Below, in pieces: positions 29,037 to 38,474 of a DNA stretch of 64,000 bases. The number at the start of each line of letters is the position of its first letter. The stretch's first letter is position 1. Origin of the DNA: Alteromonas sp. IB21 (GTDB lineage: Bacteria > Pseudomonadota > Gammaproteobacteria > Enterobacterales > Alteromonadaceae); the NCBI RefSeq assembly GCF_016405965.1, contig NZ_JAEFCD010000015.1, positions 48,655 to 112,654 of the forward strand, written 5' to 3'. The position numbers and the translations under genes are program-made. Below the pieces are notes generated by a model. That model was not told the DNA's origin. It did not search any database and worked only from the letters and a program-made list of their open reading frames with translations.

Positions 29037-29981
29037 ATGAATATAGCGAAGGTCGACCTGAATTTATTGGTTTATTTGGATGTGCTGTTACGCGAAGGAA
29101 GTGTAACAAAAGCGGCAAACCAGCTAAGTATTACTCAACCAGCAATGAGTAACGGCTTAAAGCGCCTTCGCGATCTGTTTAAAGATCCGCTTCTAGTCCG
29201 CACCAGTGACGGGATGACACCCACTAAGCGCGCGCTTGAACTGCAGCCTATTATTCGCGATGTGCTTAGTCGATTAGAAAGTTCTATTCAGCCAGAAACT
29301 GACTTCGATCCGCTGACCAGCGACAGAACCTTCCGCATAATGACCAGTGACTATGCGGAGAGTACCTTGCTACTTGAATTAGTGGGCAGGCTAGCCGATT
29401 TAGCGCCTAATATTACTCTTGACCTTATAACGCCAAGCGACGTGACGTTTCACGATGTAGAGCAAGGTAAGGTGGATATGGCGATTAACCGCTTCGATGA
29501 ACTTCCTTTGTCTTTTCACCAAAAAGTGATTTGGTACGACACGTTCAGTTGTGTGATGAGTGCCGACCATCCGCTCGTTGAGAAATGCAACCTTGAAGGC
29601 TATCTGAGTGCTCAGCATATTTGGGTTAGCAAAACTGGCTTTGGCGTGGGCGTGGGTATTGACCCAAATGAAGTTCAAAAACTTGGTTGGGTTGACGCTG
29701 AGCTAACAAAAATTGGAAAACAACGGGCAATTCGTGTGTTTACGCGTCATTATCATGCAGCCCTACAGATTGCGAAAAAACAGAAGCTTATTGCTACCTT
29801 GCCAAGCAAAGCTGCCCGTTTATTTAAACACGATCCAGACGTAGTGATTAAAGAGCCCCCTTTTGACATACCACCGATTGCGTTAAAAATGGCGTGGAGC
29901 GCCCTACTTCACCACGATGCAGGACACATTTGGCTACGCCGTTTAATCAGCGATGTGGCTAGCGAAATGAACGCCGGCTAA
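29037..29981 (+). CDS. LysR-type transcriptional regulator
   Basis: The 314-residue protein has the LysR helix-turn-helix (about 8-66, with [25 protein letters not shown]) and a periplasmic-binding-like effector domain from about 95. It resembles the NodD/LeuO side of the family ([20 protein letters not shown]). It lies between aceA and glcB in the same direction, with AT-rich DNA upstream. From its place I infer that it controls the glyoxylate genes; the ligand is unknown. No Shine-Dalgarno stands out other than AAGAAGAG before the ATG at 29037. Confidence 0.88.
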   Translation: MNIAKVDLNLLVYLDVLLREGSVTKAANQLSITQPAMSNGLKRLRDLFKDPLLVRTSDGMTPTKRALELQPIIRDVLSRLESSIQPETDFDPLTSDRTFRIMTSDYAESTLLLELVGRLADLAPNITLDLITPSDVTFHDVEQGKVDMAINRFDELPLSFHQKVIWYDTFSCVMSADHPLVEKCNLEGYLSAQHIWVSKTGFGVGVGIDPNEVQKLGWVDAELTKIGKQRAIRVFTRHYHAALQIAKKQKLIATLPSKAARLFKHDPDVVIKEPPFDIPPIALKMAWSALLHHDAGHIWLRRLISDVASEMNAG

Positions 29982-30025
29982 ACATTCACGAGATATATGG
30001 CAAAAATACAAACCATAAATTAAAA

Positions 30026-30079
30026 AACTATCTCTATACACACTACACTGGGTTAACAGACAAATGTATAGAGGTAGTT
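30026..30079 (+). promoter_or_regulatory. Inverted repeat covering the glcB ribosome-binding site
   Basis: The arms AACTATCTCTATACA (30026-30040) and TGTATAGAGGTAGTT (30065-30079) pair over 15 bp with one G-U, around a 24-nt loop. The right arm contains the GAGG Shine-Dalgarno (30071-30074), and its last base abuts the ATG at 30080. As RNA it would hide the site; as DNA it could be an operator that overlaps the promoter. Which applies depends on the transcription start. Confidence 0.6.
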
Positions 30080-32275
30080 ATGCAAGGATATATTACTAGA
30101 GGCCGACTACAGGTTGCCGAACAACTCGATAACTTTATCAACGAACAGGCTCTTCCTGGTACAGGCGTAGATAAAGATGCTTTCTGGCAAGGTGCTGAAG
30201 CCCTCTTCGAAAAATTCATTCCTCAAAATCGCGCGCTGTTAGAAAAGCGAGAGCAGCTTCAACGTGCAATTGACGACTATCACAAGGCTGGCAACCCAGT
30301 AAGTGGAAATCAATATACTGATTTCCTTAAAAATATTGGCTACCTCGTTGAACAACCTTCTAACGTAAATGCTCAAACACAAAATGTTGACGCTGAAATT
30401 GCTGCTATGGCAGGCCCTCAGCTAGTAGTGCCAATAAACAACGCTCGCTATGCACTTAACGCGGTAAATGCCCGTTGGGGAAGCCTTTACGACGCATTAT
30501 ACGGCACTGACGTTATAAGTGATGAAGACGGTGCAGAAGCTGGCAAAAGCTACAACCCTGTACGCGGTGCCAAAGTCGTTGCGAAAGCGAAAGACTACTT
30601 GGATAGCATGATACCGCTTGCTAAGGGCAGTCATGCCGATGTCACGAAATACAAAATAGAAACAGGCAAGCTTTCCATCACGCTTTCAGACGGCGATGAA
30701 ACTACCTTAGCAAATACTGAGCAATGGCAAGGATATCAAGGTGACATTAGCGCACCGTCAAGCCTGCTATTTGCACACAATGGCCTGCACTTCGAAATTC
30801 AAATTGACCCCACACACCCTATTGGTGAGAGCGACGCCGCAAACGTAAAAGACGTGCTGGTTGAAGCCGCGCTTACAACTATCATGGACTGCGAAGATTC
30901 AGTTGCTGCAGTCGACGCTGAGGACAAAACCCTAGTGTATAGCAACTGGTTGGGCCTAATGAAGGGCACCTTAAGCATTGAAATGACAAAAGGCGGCAAG
31001 CAACTCGTTCGCGCTATGCACGACGATAGAAGCTATCAGCCCTCTAAACACGCGTCAAAGAGTCAATTAATAGATGGAGAGCTGCGGCTTTCTGGGCGAA
31101 GCCTTATGTTTGTTAGAAACGTAGGCCACCTAATGACGAACAACGCCATGCTCTTTGACGGCGAAGAAGTGCCAGAAGGGATCATGGACGGGTTAGTCAC
31201 TTCACTTATAGCAAAGCATGACCTTTTGGGTAATAGTAAATTTAAAAACAGCCGCGAAGGCAGTATTTATATTGTTAAACCTAAAATGCATGGGCCTGAA
31301 GAAGTGGCGTTCTCTAACGCGCTATTTGGTGCTATCGAGCCTATCATCGATGTTCCAACCAACACCCTCAAGATGGGCATTATGGATGAAGAACGTCGTA
31401 CGAGTGTTAATCTACAAGCGTGTATCGCTGAAGCAACCTCACGTGTTGTGTTTATTAATACAGGTTTCTTAGATAGAACCGGTGACGAAATTCATACCTC
31501 AATGCTTGCTGGGCCCTTTGCAGAAAAAGCTGCGCTTAAGTCGATGGCGTGGATTAAGGCCTATGAAACCGCAAACGTCGCTATAGGCCTTCGCTGCGGC
31601 CTTTCTGGCAAAGCACAAATTGGTAAAGGCATGTGGCCAATACCAGATGAAATGCAAAATATGATGACCGCTAAAATAGGTCATCCGAAGGCCGGGGCTA
31701 ATACGGCGTGGGTGCCCTCACCTACTGCCGCGACACTGCACGCGCTTCATTATCATGACGTAAACGTGTTTGACGTTCAGAAGTCTCTTGATGCCGATTT
31801 TGATGGGTTAAGCGATATTCTGACCATTCCATTGTTAGAAGACGCTTCAACGCTCACTCGTGACAGTATCAAACGAGAAATCGACAATAATGTTCAAGGT
31901 ATTTTGGGCTACGTTGTACGCTGGGTTCACCAAGGCGTAGGTTGCTCTAAAGTGCCAGACATCAACAATGTTGGTCTTATGGAAGATCGTGCGACCTTAC
32001 GTATTTCGTCGCAGCACATTGCGAATTGGCTAGAGCACGGCATTGTGAGTGTTGATCAGGTAAAAGAGTCCTTGGCTCGTATGGCAGTGTTAGTCGATGA
32101 GCAAAACGCCGGCGACCCTGAATATATTCCAATGGCGCCTGATTTAGACAATTCAATTGGCTTCTTGGCCGCAAGCGACCTTATCTTTAAAGGTAAAGAG
32201 CAGCCTAGCGGTTACACTGAACCTTTATTGCACGCCCGTCGACGTGAGATGAAGGCGAAGCTTGCTGGCAATTAA
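30080..32275 (+). CDS. glcB: Malate synthase G
   Basis: It condenses glyoxylate and acetyl-CoA to malate, completing the glyoxylate shunt begun by isocitrate lyase. The 731 residues match the long monomeric G form (E. coli 723). Seen: the TIM-barrel segment [18 protein letters not shown] near 270-290, [18 protein letters not shown] near 400, [13 protein letters not shown] near 432, and [12 protein letters not shown] near 515. It has its own leader with an inverted repeat across the start site, and a terminator after it, so it is a single-gene unit. Confidence 0.95.
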   Translation: MQGYITRGRLQVAEQLDNFINEQALPGTGVDKDAFWQGAEALFEKFIPQNRALLEKREQLQRAIDDYHKAGNPVSGNQYTDFLKNIGYLVEQPSNVNAQTQNVDAEIAAMAGPQLVVPINNARYALNAVNARWGSLYDALYGTDVISDEDGAEAGKSYNPVRGAKVVAKAKDYLDSMIPLAKGSHADVTKYKIETGKLSITLSDGDETTLANTEQWQGYQGDISAPSSLLFAHNGLHFEIQIDPTHPIGESDAANVKDVLVEAALTTIMDCEDSVAAVDAEDKTLVYSNWLGLMKGTLSIEMTKGGKQLVRAMHDDRSYQPSKHASKSQLIDGELRLSGRSLMFVRNVGHLMTNNAMLFDGEEVPEGIMDGLVTSLIAKHDLLGNSKFKNSREGSIYIVKPKMHGPEEVAFSNALFGAIEPIIDVPTNTLKMGIMDEERRTSVNLQACIAEATSRVVFINTGFLDRTGDEIHTSMLAGPFAEKAALKSMAWIKAYETANVAIGLRCGLSGKAQIGKGMWPIPDEMQNMMTAKIGHPKAGANTAWVPSPTAATLHALHYHDVNVFDVQKSLDADFDGLSDILTIPLLEDASTLTRDSIKREIDNNVQGILGYVVRWVHQGVGCSKVPDINNVGLMEDRATLRISSQHIANWLEHGIVSVDQVKESLARMAVLVDEQNAGDPEYIPMAPDLDNSIGFLAASDLIFKGKEQPSGYTEPLLHARRREMKAKLAGN

Positions 32276-32352
32276 GTTTAGTTATTGATAACTAAACGTC
32301 TACTATCAAAACCTTGCCCACCTGCTGTTATAACAGAGGTGGGCATTTTGTT
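32276..32352 (+). terminator. Inverted repeat and terminator after glcB
   Basis: Directly at the glcB stop lies a perfect 10-bp inverted repeat GTTTAGTTAT/ATAACTAAAC with a 2-nt centre (32276-32297). About 18 bp on, a long hairpin GCCCACCT(G)CTGTTA/TAACAG(A)GGTGGGC (32316-32343) is followed by ATTTTGTTTT. The second is the terminator; the first may be a binding site or a transcript-protecting stem. Confidence 0.85.
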
Positions 32353-32595
32353 TTGACCTCTTCTACAAGTGGCGTCTTTTTAGCTGAATGCTTCGCATGA
32401 GTACATAGATACGGGGTACTCTACATCGCGTTGTGTAGCGATGGAGCCACACACTAGACTAAAGATTTCCACTAAATAGCCCCGCTATTTTGCCGTTATA
32501 CAGCAAGTAAACAAAGCTTTTGACAAGAGGTTAAGCATTGGCAGTTAAAGCAAAAAACTGCGGTTGTAACAGCCTTATTATTATGGAGTATGCAG
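32353..32595. other. Structured upstream region of the patatin gene
   Basis: The 243-bp stretch has no gene. It holds three small hairpin-forming repeats: GAGTAC/GTACTC (32399-32404, 32416-32421), CATCGC/GCGATG (32424-32429, 32438-32443) and AAATAGC/GCTATTT (32474-32490). They could fold a leader RNA or hold operator sites; no known riboswitch was recognised. Confidence 0.4.
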
Positions 32596-33489
32596 ATGCA
32601 GCCAGCCTCGGCAACAGTTCCAAATGACCTATTACAAGGGGGCATCTCACACATTGTGCCCATTTTTTCAGGCGGAGGAACGCGTTTAAGCGCACACATT
32701 GGTATAATTAAGGCCTTGAATGATATGCGTATTGACTTCGATACGCTAGTAGGTGTATCGGGGGGCTCTATTGTCGCATCGCTCTATGCCAAGGGTTACT
32801 CTGTTGAACAAATGCGAGAGCTAGCGCTAGTCACTGACTTCAAGCAATTTACCGAGTTCTCACTCGTAAGACTTCTGCGCGAAGGTGGACTTTCATCCGG
32901 TGACGTTTTTCAAAAATGGATAGATAAGCAACTCGATGGAGCTGTGTTTAGCGATATGCCGATGGATTTGAACATTCTTGCCACCGATGTGAACGGCGGT
33001 GGGCCCGTTTTATTTAACAAAAAGACAGCACCTGATATGAAAGTGTCTGAAGCTGTACGTTACTCCATGTCAATCCCGCTTATATTTTCGTTTAAGCCGT
33101 TCAAAGAGTATTTGCTAGTAGATGGCGCCATATTATCAGAAGACGCTCTCTTCGAAGATTGGCGAGGTGATGGAACGCCTTCGGTATGTTTCAGGCTGCA
33201 AAGCACTGAACAAAAGCGCAAGGTAATTAAGAAAAATATTCTTCAACTGCCTCAATATGTCAGCATGCTTATTCGTACGTTTATGACGGCAATTTCTCGG
33301 GAATACGTTAATGCTAAGTATTGGCATAATACTGTGGTGGTAAATACGGGTGAGATTTCAGCGGTAGATTTTTCACTGTCGCCTGACATCAAGAACACAC
33401 TTTTTGAACTTGGTTATGCCACCACAAAAGAGTTTCTGCCCAAAAAGTGTGCGGGTGTAATGAAACGAAGTGCACTTGATGTGATGTAA
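32596..33489 (+). CDS. Patatin-like phospholipase
   Basis: Patatin-like enzymes hydrolyse acyl esters of lipids with a Ser-Asp dyad. The 297 residues show the oxyanion loop SGGGTRL (25-31), the nucleophile elbow GVSGG with S55, and the DGA motif with the aspartate near residue 176. I choose the ATG at 32596, because GGAG lies 7 nt upstream; the ATG two codons earlier is too close to it. No signal peptide is visible, so a cytoplasmic or membrane-side role is likely. It is convergent with the epimerase gene 23 bp away. Confidence 0.88.
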   Translation: MQPASATVPNDLLQGGISHIVPIFSGGGTRLSAHIGIIKALNDMRIDFDTLVGVSGGSIVASLYAKGYSVEQMRELALVTDFKQFTEFSLVRLLREGGLSSGDVFQKWIDKQLDGAVFSDMPMDLNILATDVNGGGPVLFNKKTAPDMKVSEAVRYSMSIPLIFSFKPFKEYLLVDGAILSEDALFEDWRGDGTPSVCFRLQSTEQKRKVIKKNILQLPQYVSMLIRTFMTAISREYVNAKYWHNTVVVNTGEISAVDFSLSPDIKNTLFELGYATTKEFLPKKCAGVMKRSALDVM

Positions 33490-33512
33490 CCTAATCAAGT
33501 GCTCAATAGAAA

Positions 33513-34529
33513 TCAAATTTTGTAAAAGTCTCGATACCAATCGACAAAGGCCTTTATGCCGGTCTCTACATCCGTTGAAGGCTGATAGCCGGTATCAGCA
33601 ACTAAAGATGATACGTCAGCATAAGTATCAGGCACATCGCCCGGCTGCATAGGAAGCAACTCTTTTTTAGCCTCAATGCCCAAAGCACTCTCAAGGGTCT
33701 CAATAAACTTCAAAAGATGAACGGGCGTTTGCGCACCAATGTTATACACCTTATAAGGCGCCTTACTGGTACTTGGGTCAGGATTGCTGCCATCCCAGTT
33801 TTCATTAGGTTGAGCCACATTATCCAGCGAGCGAATGACTCCTTGAACGATATCATCAATATATGTGAAATCACGACGGTGATTACCGTAGTTATAAACT
33901 TGAATAGTTTTGCCTTCTAATATGGCTTTGGTAAATTTGAACAGCGCCATATCTGGGCGCCCCCAAGGGCCGTACACGGTGAAAAAGCGCAGCCCAGTTG
34001 TAGGCAAGTTATACAAGTGGCTGTAAGTGTGCGCCATCAGTTCATTGGCCTTTTTAGAGGCAGCATACAAGCTAACTTGGTGGTCTACATTGTGTTGCTC
34101 TGAAAACGGCATTGTTTCATTCGCGCCATAAACTGAGCTAGATGACGCATACACCAAGTGCTCGACTTTATTATGGCGACACCCTTCTAAAATATTTACG
34201 AAACCGACGATATTGGAATCGACATAAGCGTTCGGGTTTTCAAGGGAATAACGTACGCCAGCTTGCGCCGCCAAATGCACTACTCTGTCGAACTTGTGTT
34301 CCTCGAAAAGAGCAGCCATTTTTTCGCGTTCTTCAACGCCCATTTCTACGAAAGAAAACAAATCAGCAGCAGATGATGATTTAATCTCGTCTAGACGAGC
34401 GTGCTTTAAATTCACATCGTAATAATCGTTAATGTTGTCAATCCCGACAACTTGGTCACCACGATTGATAAGGTATTGCGATACAGCTGCACCAATGAAA
34501 CCAGCTGCTCCGGTGACCAAGATTTTCAT
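33513..34529 (-). CDS. NAD-dependent epimerase, UDP-glucuronate 4-epimerase type
   Basis: It probably converts UDP-glucuronate to UDP-galacturonate for surface polysaccharide. The 338 residues show the NAD loop TGAAGFIG (6-13), the family-specific [18 protein letters not shown] (29-46), the catalytic Y155-xxx-K159 with SSSVYGAN before it, and [15 protein letters not shown] near 178-192. The DNINDYYD segment is typical of the WbpP/LspL/capsule-I group of glucuronate epimerases. It is directly adjacent to the nucleotidyltransferase gene upstream in the same direction (stop and start abut). Confidence 0.9.
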   Translation of the reverse strand: MKILVTGAAGFIGAAVSQYLINRGDQVVGIDNINDYYDVNLKHARLDEIKSSSAADLFSFVEMGVEEREKMAALFEEHKFDRVVHLAAQAGVRYSLENPNAYVDSNIVGFVNILEGCRHNKVEHLVYASSSSVYGANETMPFSEQHNVDHQVSLYAASKKANELMAHTYSHLYNLPTTGLRFFTVYGPWGRPDMALFKFTKAILEGKTIQVYNYGNHRRDFTYIDDIVQGVIRSLDNVAQPNENWDGSNPDPSTSKAPYKVYNIGAQTPVHLLKFIETLESALGIEAKKELLPMQPGDVPDTYADVSSLVADTGYQPSTDVETGIKAFVDWYRDFYKI

Positions 34530-35666
34530 TTATTGTTCCTTAACATCTTTTTGTTGGATATGCTGATTATTTTCAACATCTCCTGTAACTGACTTGACAA
34601 TACTTCGCCAAAGTTTAGCGGCGGTATGTTTCACTAGTATATTAAATGGCATTTTCAATAAATGCCCGCGGACGAATGCCAGCCATTCTGCTATTCTTCG
34701 AAATTTTACATCAACTAAGCGGTGATTAGCAGCAAGAACCTTACCAAAAATAAAATCGTCTATTGCTAACCTAATGCCCTTGGGCTGTGGGTACTTGAAA
34801 TTTTGAATAACGTTAGCTGGAACATGCTTATTAAAAACTCTAGCGAGATATCTAAATGCTAAAAATAGTTCGTTTTCAAAACCGGTGTTCTCCGCAAGTT
34901 CAAACAAATAATCCACTTCATCAACGTCACCAACAATTTCATCTAGCAATAATGACAAATCCGATAAATCTCTAAACCCGTTAGTAAATTCTTCAGAGAA
35001 AAACAAATGTATAGCGGAGTGAAGGAACATTGCCGCAGGCCGAAGTACTTCAACTCCATATTCGGTCTCTATGGTGGATTCAAAAAAGAACTCAATATTT
35101 GGGGCTCGGCCACTTACAACGGGAATAATATTATGGTGAACATCTAAGACCGTTCCCCTCTGAAAATGACGCAGAGGAGGGATTTCATGAGCCCACTCTC
35201 GGTAGTACTTTTGGTCATATTCAGAGTCCGTGTCTGAGACAAAACCAAACAAATGAAGTGCTCTTTCAACTTTCGGAATATCATCTTTGAGTACCAAAAG
35301 ATCGATATCTGAAAATATTCTCCCCTTTGCAGCTTTGCTGTCTGCAATAACGTAACCTGCTCCCTTTAAAACAATCAACTTATTATTTAATGCTCTAGAA
35401 ATTTTTGCATTAACGAGTTTCACTTCATTTATAACTTGATTGTGAAAAAGAGTTTCATGACGAATACTTGCAACCAAGTGGGCATGTGCTGTAGGAGGTA
35501 TATGAAAATCGTTATCTGCATCACTTAAAAGTATAGAGGCGACTCTCGGTAGCAAAGAGTTAGCACGGGCAACAAGAATCAAATCACGCCACTCTGATTT
35601 AGAAAGCGAATTAAAGTGACTACCGGTTAAGATACCCGTTAAAATTGTTTGCACACAGCGAGACAC
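34530..35666 (-). CDS. Nucleotidyltransferase family protein (NTP_transf_5 type) of the HPr-rel-A cassette
   Basis: The 378-residue protein has the polymerase-beta-like motif GRIFSDIDLLV with D120 and D122 as metal ligands, preceded by LIVLKGAGYV (97-106). This is the pattern of a family found in polysaccharide clusters with unknown target. The GTG at 35666 is the start, sharing one base with the kinase stop (TAGTG), after a GAGG site. It follows the HprK-related kinase and is immediately upstream of the epimerase, so all are one operon. I infer nucleotidyl transfer to a protein or sugar of the cassette. Confidence 0.8.
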   Translation of the reverse strand: MSRCVQTILTGILTGSHFNSLSKSEWRDLILVARANSLLPRVASILLSDADNDFHIPPTAHAHLVASIRHETLFHNQVINEVKLVNAKISRALNNKLIVLKGAGYVIADSKAAKGRIFSDIDLLVLKDDIPKVERALHLFGFVSDTDSEYDQKYYREWAHEIPPLRHFQRGTVLDVHHNIIPVVSGRAPNIEFFFESTIETEYGVEVLRPAAMFLHSAIHLFFSEEFTNGFRDLSDLSLLLDEIVGDVDEVDYLFELAENTGFENELFLAFRYLARVFNKHVPANVIQNFKYPQPKGIRLAIDDFIFGKVLAANHRLVDVKFRRIAEWLAFVRGHLLKMPFNILVKHTAAKLWRSIVKSVTGDVENNQHIQQKDVKEQ

Positions 35667-36574
35667 TAATTATTCACCTCGCTTTCCAAGATATTCCTCA
35701 ACTCATCCACGTTACTGTATGTCGCTTCTAATAAAAGCAGATTAGGTAGTTTACTAGAGATGAACTCGAAACCTTCGTGACCAAATAAGTCAAAATTAAA
35801 AGCGTTTTCAATCAACATATTTAATGTTGAGATTTGTGTCATTGAAAAGACTTCTGTAGGGCTATTTGCAACATACTTCGGGAAGACCACAGCAAATAAG
35901 TCGGCACTTTCTTCACACCGCCTCACAGAATCAGTGGGAGGCCTTACGTGTGCTACATCACCTTTCTGAGTATCTGTCGCTATATCAGAGATAAAAGCTT
36001 CGGGAAACCAATCTTTAACGAGTGAAATAGAATTATTCTTTAGGCATATAGGGCGAACGAAAGGTAGAACTTTTCCCGTTTCTATATCTAGCACCGCCAT
36101 CTCATCAGACAGTAACCGCCATCCGGACAGCGCCAAACTGGCACATAAGGTACTTTTTCCTGAGCCAGGAGGTGCAGGGAATATTACAGCTTTACCATTT
36201 TTTTCTAGTACAGCAGCATGAAAAATTAAGTATTTATGATAGAAGTTTGCAACACACCAATTCATCCCCCATTCAAACAGAGGGTAGGCATGGGCAGAAG
36301 GCAACGGCTTGAATGGGATATGCCCGTCTAATTTGAAGACGGCCTGTGGTCTAAAGAATCGGCGGAAATTTGAAGGTCTCTCAACTGAAATATTAAAGTC
36401 AAACCAGTCTGAATTTAGAGATACTTTATAATCGCGATAAAGCTCTGCAATAGTTTTTGTAACCTGTGAGAAGGAAGAACTTACATTAACTGAAATCAAA
36501 CCGAACTCGATATTCAATTCTGACTTTTTAACCGCATTTAAGTATTGAGTATCGGCTAACTCTGACACTAACAA
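35666..36574 (-). CDS. HprK-related kinase A
   Basis: The 302 residues hold a P-loop FPAPPGSGKS (132-141) and the DE pair in LLSDEMAVLD (155-164), in the arrangement of HPr kinase. The N-terminal HPr-kinase regulatory domain is absent and no HPr gene is near. This is the HprK-related kinase A family, recalled to occur beside a small PqqD-like protein in polysaccharide and exosortase loci. Start codons are rare ones (TTG at 36574, or GTG two codons later). It probably phosphorylates a partner protein; the substrate is not established. Confidence 0.82.
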   Translation of the reverse strand: MLVSELADTQYLNAVKKSELNIEFGLISVNVSSSFSQVTKTIAELYRDYKVSLNSDWFDFNISVERPSNFRRFFRPQAVFKLDGHIPFKPLPSAHAYPLFEWGMNWCVANFYHKYLIFHAAVLEKNGKAVIFPAPPGSGKSTLCASLALSGWRLLSDEMAVLDIETGKVLPFVRPICLKNNSISLVKDWFPEAFISDIATDTQKGDVAHVRPPTDSVRRCEESADLFAVVFPKYVANSPTEVFSMTQISTLNMLIENAFNFDLFGHEGFEFISSKLPNLLLLEATYSNVDELRNILESEVNN

Positions 36575-36596
36575 ATCACTACGCCCCAGAAAACTT

Positions 36597-36830
36597 TTAA
36601 TCTATCAGGTTGTTTTGAGAAAGTAAGTCAGTGAATTCAGAAATATCGTCGTCGGAAAGGCCAAATTCAACTCCATCCAACTCCGGTATGGCAGGGAAGT
36701 CCACTGAGTCCTTCCAAGCTTTTATCAGGCTTTCGTATTTAGAAGGGAGAAACAGTACCTGATAAGACGGTAAAAACTGAATTGCGACTCCTGAATTATC
36801 AGGAGCGTAAAAAATACTAATGGACTGCAA
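36597..36830 (-). CDS. PqqD-like peptide chaperone of the HPr-rel-A system
   Basis: This 77-residue protein matches the small PqqD family member that accompanies HprK-related kinase A. PqqD folds bind precursor peptides for modifying enzymes. Seen: a beta-rich start (SISIFYAPDNSGVAIQFLP), an aromatic YQVLFLPS core, and an acidic helical end (DDDISEFTDLLSQNN). The only start available is a TTG at 36830 with a weak site. It lies between the Tat-signal protein and the kinase in one direction. By position, the Tat-signal protein could be its client; this is inference. Confidence 0.75.
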   Translation of the reverse strand: MQSISIFYAPDNSGVAIQFLPSYQVLFLPSKYESLIKAWKDSVDFPAIPELDGVEFGLSDDDISEFTDLLSQNNLID

Positions 36831-36847
36831 CTAACTCAACTCTACGA

Positions 36848-37420
36848 TCAGTATGTAGCTCGGACAGCGTCAACTACATCAGACTCTTGAAATACACCGT
36901 TGTTGATATCGTCGTAAAGACCTTGAACGTAAGCACGAGCACTCGATTCACTCGTTCCGTTAGGAAGAGGGTATAGCCCACTTCGAGCATTCAGATATGC
37001 AACAACTAACGCTTCGTTAGTCGCATAATAATAGTCTCTGCTGGAAATCAAAAAGTTTCGAATGGTCTTTTCGCTTTTGCTCGAAAAACCAAAAGGTGGG
37101 CGAGTTGCGTCAAAAACATCTTTCCATTTAAAATTTGTAACAGATTCGGATGTAGGTTGTGACCTTTGACCATTAAGAACCCTTTTCCACGTGTAAGGGG
37201 ATTCGCCTTTAATATTGGCTGTGGTGCAGTCTCTTGCCTGTGACAAGTTTCCCGACAAATTACCAGAAACCGAACACCCTGTTGCAGAGCTCGAACCACC
37301 AGCCCAAGCTGTTTTAGAAGCAATAGCAGCTACAACGCCACCGGCAGCAGCCTTGGTGATAAACTGCCGACGTGAATTCATACCTTTCCTAATGTCCTTA
37401 TCAACATTCGAGTGCTTCAT
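36848..37420 (-). CDS. Tat-signal protein of unknown function in the HPr-rel-A cassette
   Basis: I do not recognise the mature protein. The N-terminus has SRRQFITKAAAGGVVAAIASKTAWAGG, a twin-arginine signal with an A-W-A cleavage site near residue 40, so it should be exported folded. A start at the internal ATG at 37381 has a good AGGA site and gives 177 residues; the ATG at 37420 gives 190. The mature part begins GCSVSGNLSGNLSQ, has a cysteine pair (GCS and DCT), then an aromatic helical body. It is the first gene of the operon that continues with the PqqD-like protein, kinase and nucleotidyltransferase. Confidence 0.75.
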   Translation of the reverse strand: MKHSNVDKDIRKGMNSRRQFITKAAAGGVVAAIASKTAWAGGSSSATGCSVSGNLSGNLSQARDCTTANIKGESPYTWKRVLNGQRSQPTSESVTNFKWKDVFDATRPPFGFSSKSEKTIRNFLISSRDYYYATNEALVVAYLNARSGLYPLPNGTSESSARAYVQGLYDDINNGVFQESDVVDAVRATY

Positions 37421-37663
37421 AAATTTTCTCAGATTCTGTTTATTGTAGCGTTAGAAGAATACTTAGCAAAAATAGAGCCAACTATAAAAATCCAACAAAT
37501 CAAAAGCTTATACATAACAAAAATGTAAGTCGTTAAAAATGCTGACAGGGCGTGCACTTCAATTTGCGACGTATGGGTGAATTATAGCTCAAACAAAAAA
37601 CTAATTACTACCTTTAAGAAAACAACTCATCATCTTCGAAACCAGCGTGAAACAGAAACTATG

Positions 37664-38437
37664 TCAATTTGTAGCGTCACTGATGAGTTTATGGACATAT
37701 TTAACAGGGATAGCATACGAGATGCCTGTTGGTGATGATAAAGCACTTTCCTTTGTGTCTTTTACTAATACTTTATTGATAACACCCACTACTTCTCCTG
37801 ATTTAGGGTCGTACATGGGGCTTCCACTATTTCCGGGGTAAGCAATGGCATCCAATTGATATATCAGACTAACACTATCTAACCTCTGCATCATCTTTAA
37901 GTTCAATTGCTGTGAATTCATTGCAGGTATAACGTCTGGTGTTATTGCTGATATGTAGCCACGATGGGTGGAAGGGTATATACCCAACACCGCCCCTATG
38001 GGAAATCCGGTGAATGCTATGTCAGTACCCGGTCTTTGCATACGCTCGGTCGATAATTTTAGAGGGGGCAAAATGCTATCTAGCTTTAACAAAGCTAAGT
38101 CGTGCTTAAGGTCTATTTTAATAATCTCTGCTTTTACTTTTTTAACAACCGTACCTTCACCACTAAGCACTACGTAATTTTCAACATACTTAGGATCTAG
38201 CGGTTCAGATACAACGTGATAGTTGGTAATAGCATAAGACCCATCATCCACTATGAAGCCCGTTCCCAAAACCCTCGGAGATGCATGCTTATACGGAGCA
38301 TCTAACGCAATCGCAACGGTACTCTTTGTAACGCTCTCAACTACATCAATAAATTGTTGTTCTGCGCGCAAATGAGTTGATGTGGCCAACAAGAATATAG
38401 TACAAAACCCCATTAGCTTGTTTAAACTACCTACCAT
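37664..38437 (-). CDS. Secreted trypsin-like serine protease
   Basis: The 257-residue protein is a chymotrypsin-fold protease without PDZ domain. Catalytic residues can be read: H74 in TNYHVV, D113 in KHDLALLKLD and S204 in GNSGSP. I start it at the ATG at 38437, which gives a signal peptide (about 1-25, ending THLRA). An open frame extends 50 codons upstream, but that would overlap the divergent gene. Like HtrA relatives it probably cuts envelope proteins. It is co-directional with the HPr-rel-A cassette, 240 bp upstream of it. Confidence 0.82.
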   Translation of the reverse strand: MVGSLNKLMGFCTIFLLATSTHLRAEQQFIDVVESVTKSTVAIALDAPYKHASPRVLGTGFIVDDGSYAITNYHVVSEPLDPKYVENYVVLSGEGTVVKKVKAEIIKIDLKHDLALLKLDSILPPLKLSTERMQRPGTDIAFTGFPIGAVLGIYPSTHRGYISAITPDVIPAMNSQQLNLKMMQRLDSVSLIYQLDAIAYPGNSGSPMYDPKSGEVVGVINKVLVKDTKESALSSPTGISYAIPVKYVHKLISDATN

Positions 38438-38474
38438 TTTTAAAAATCGAGCTAACACTAGGACGTTGCTAATT

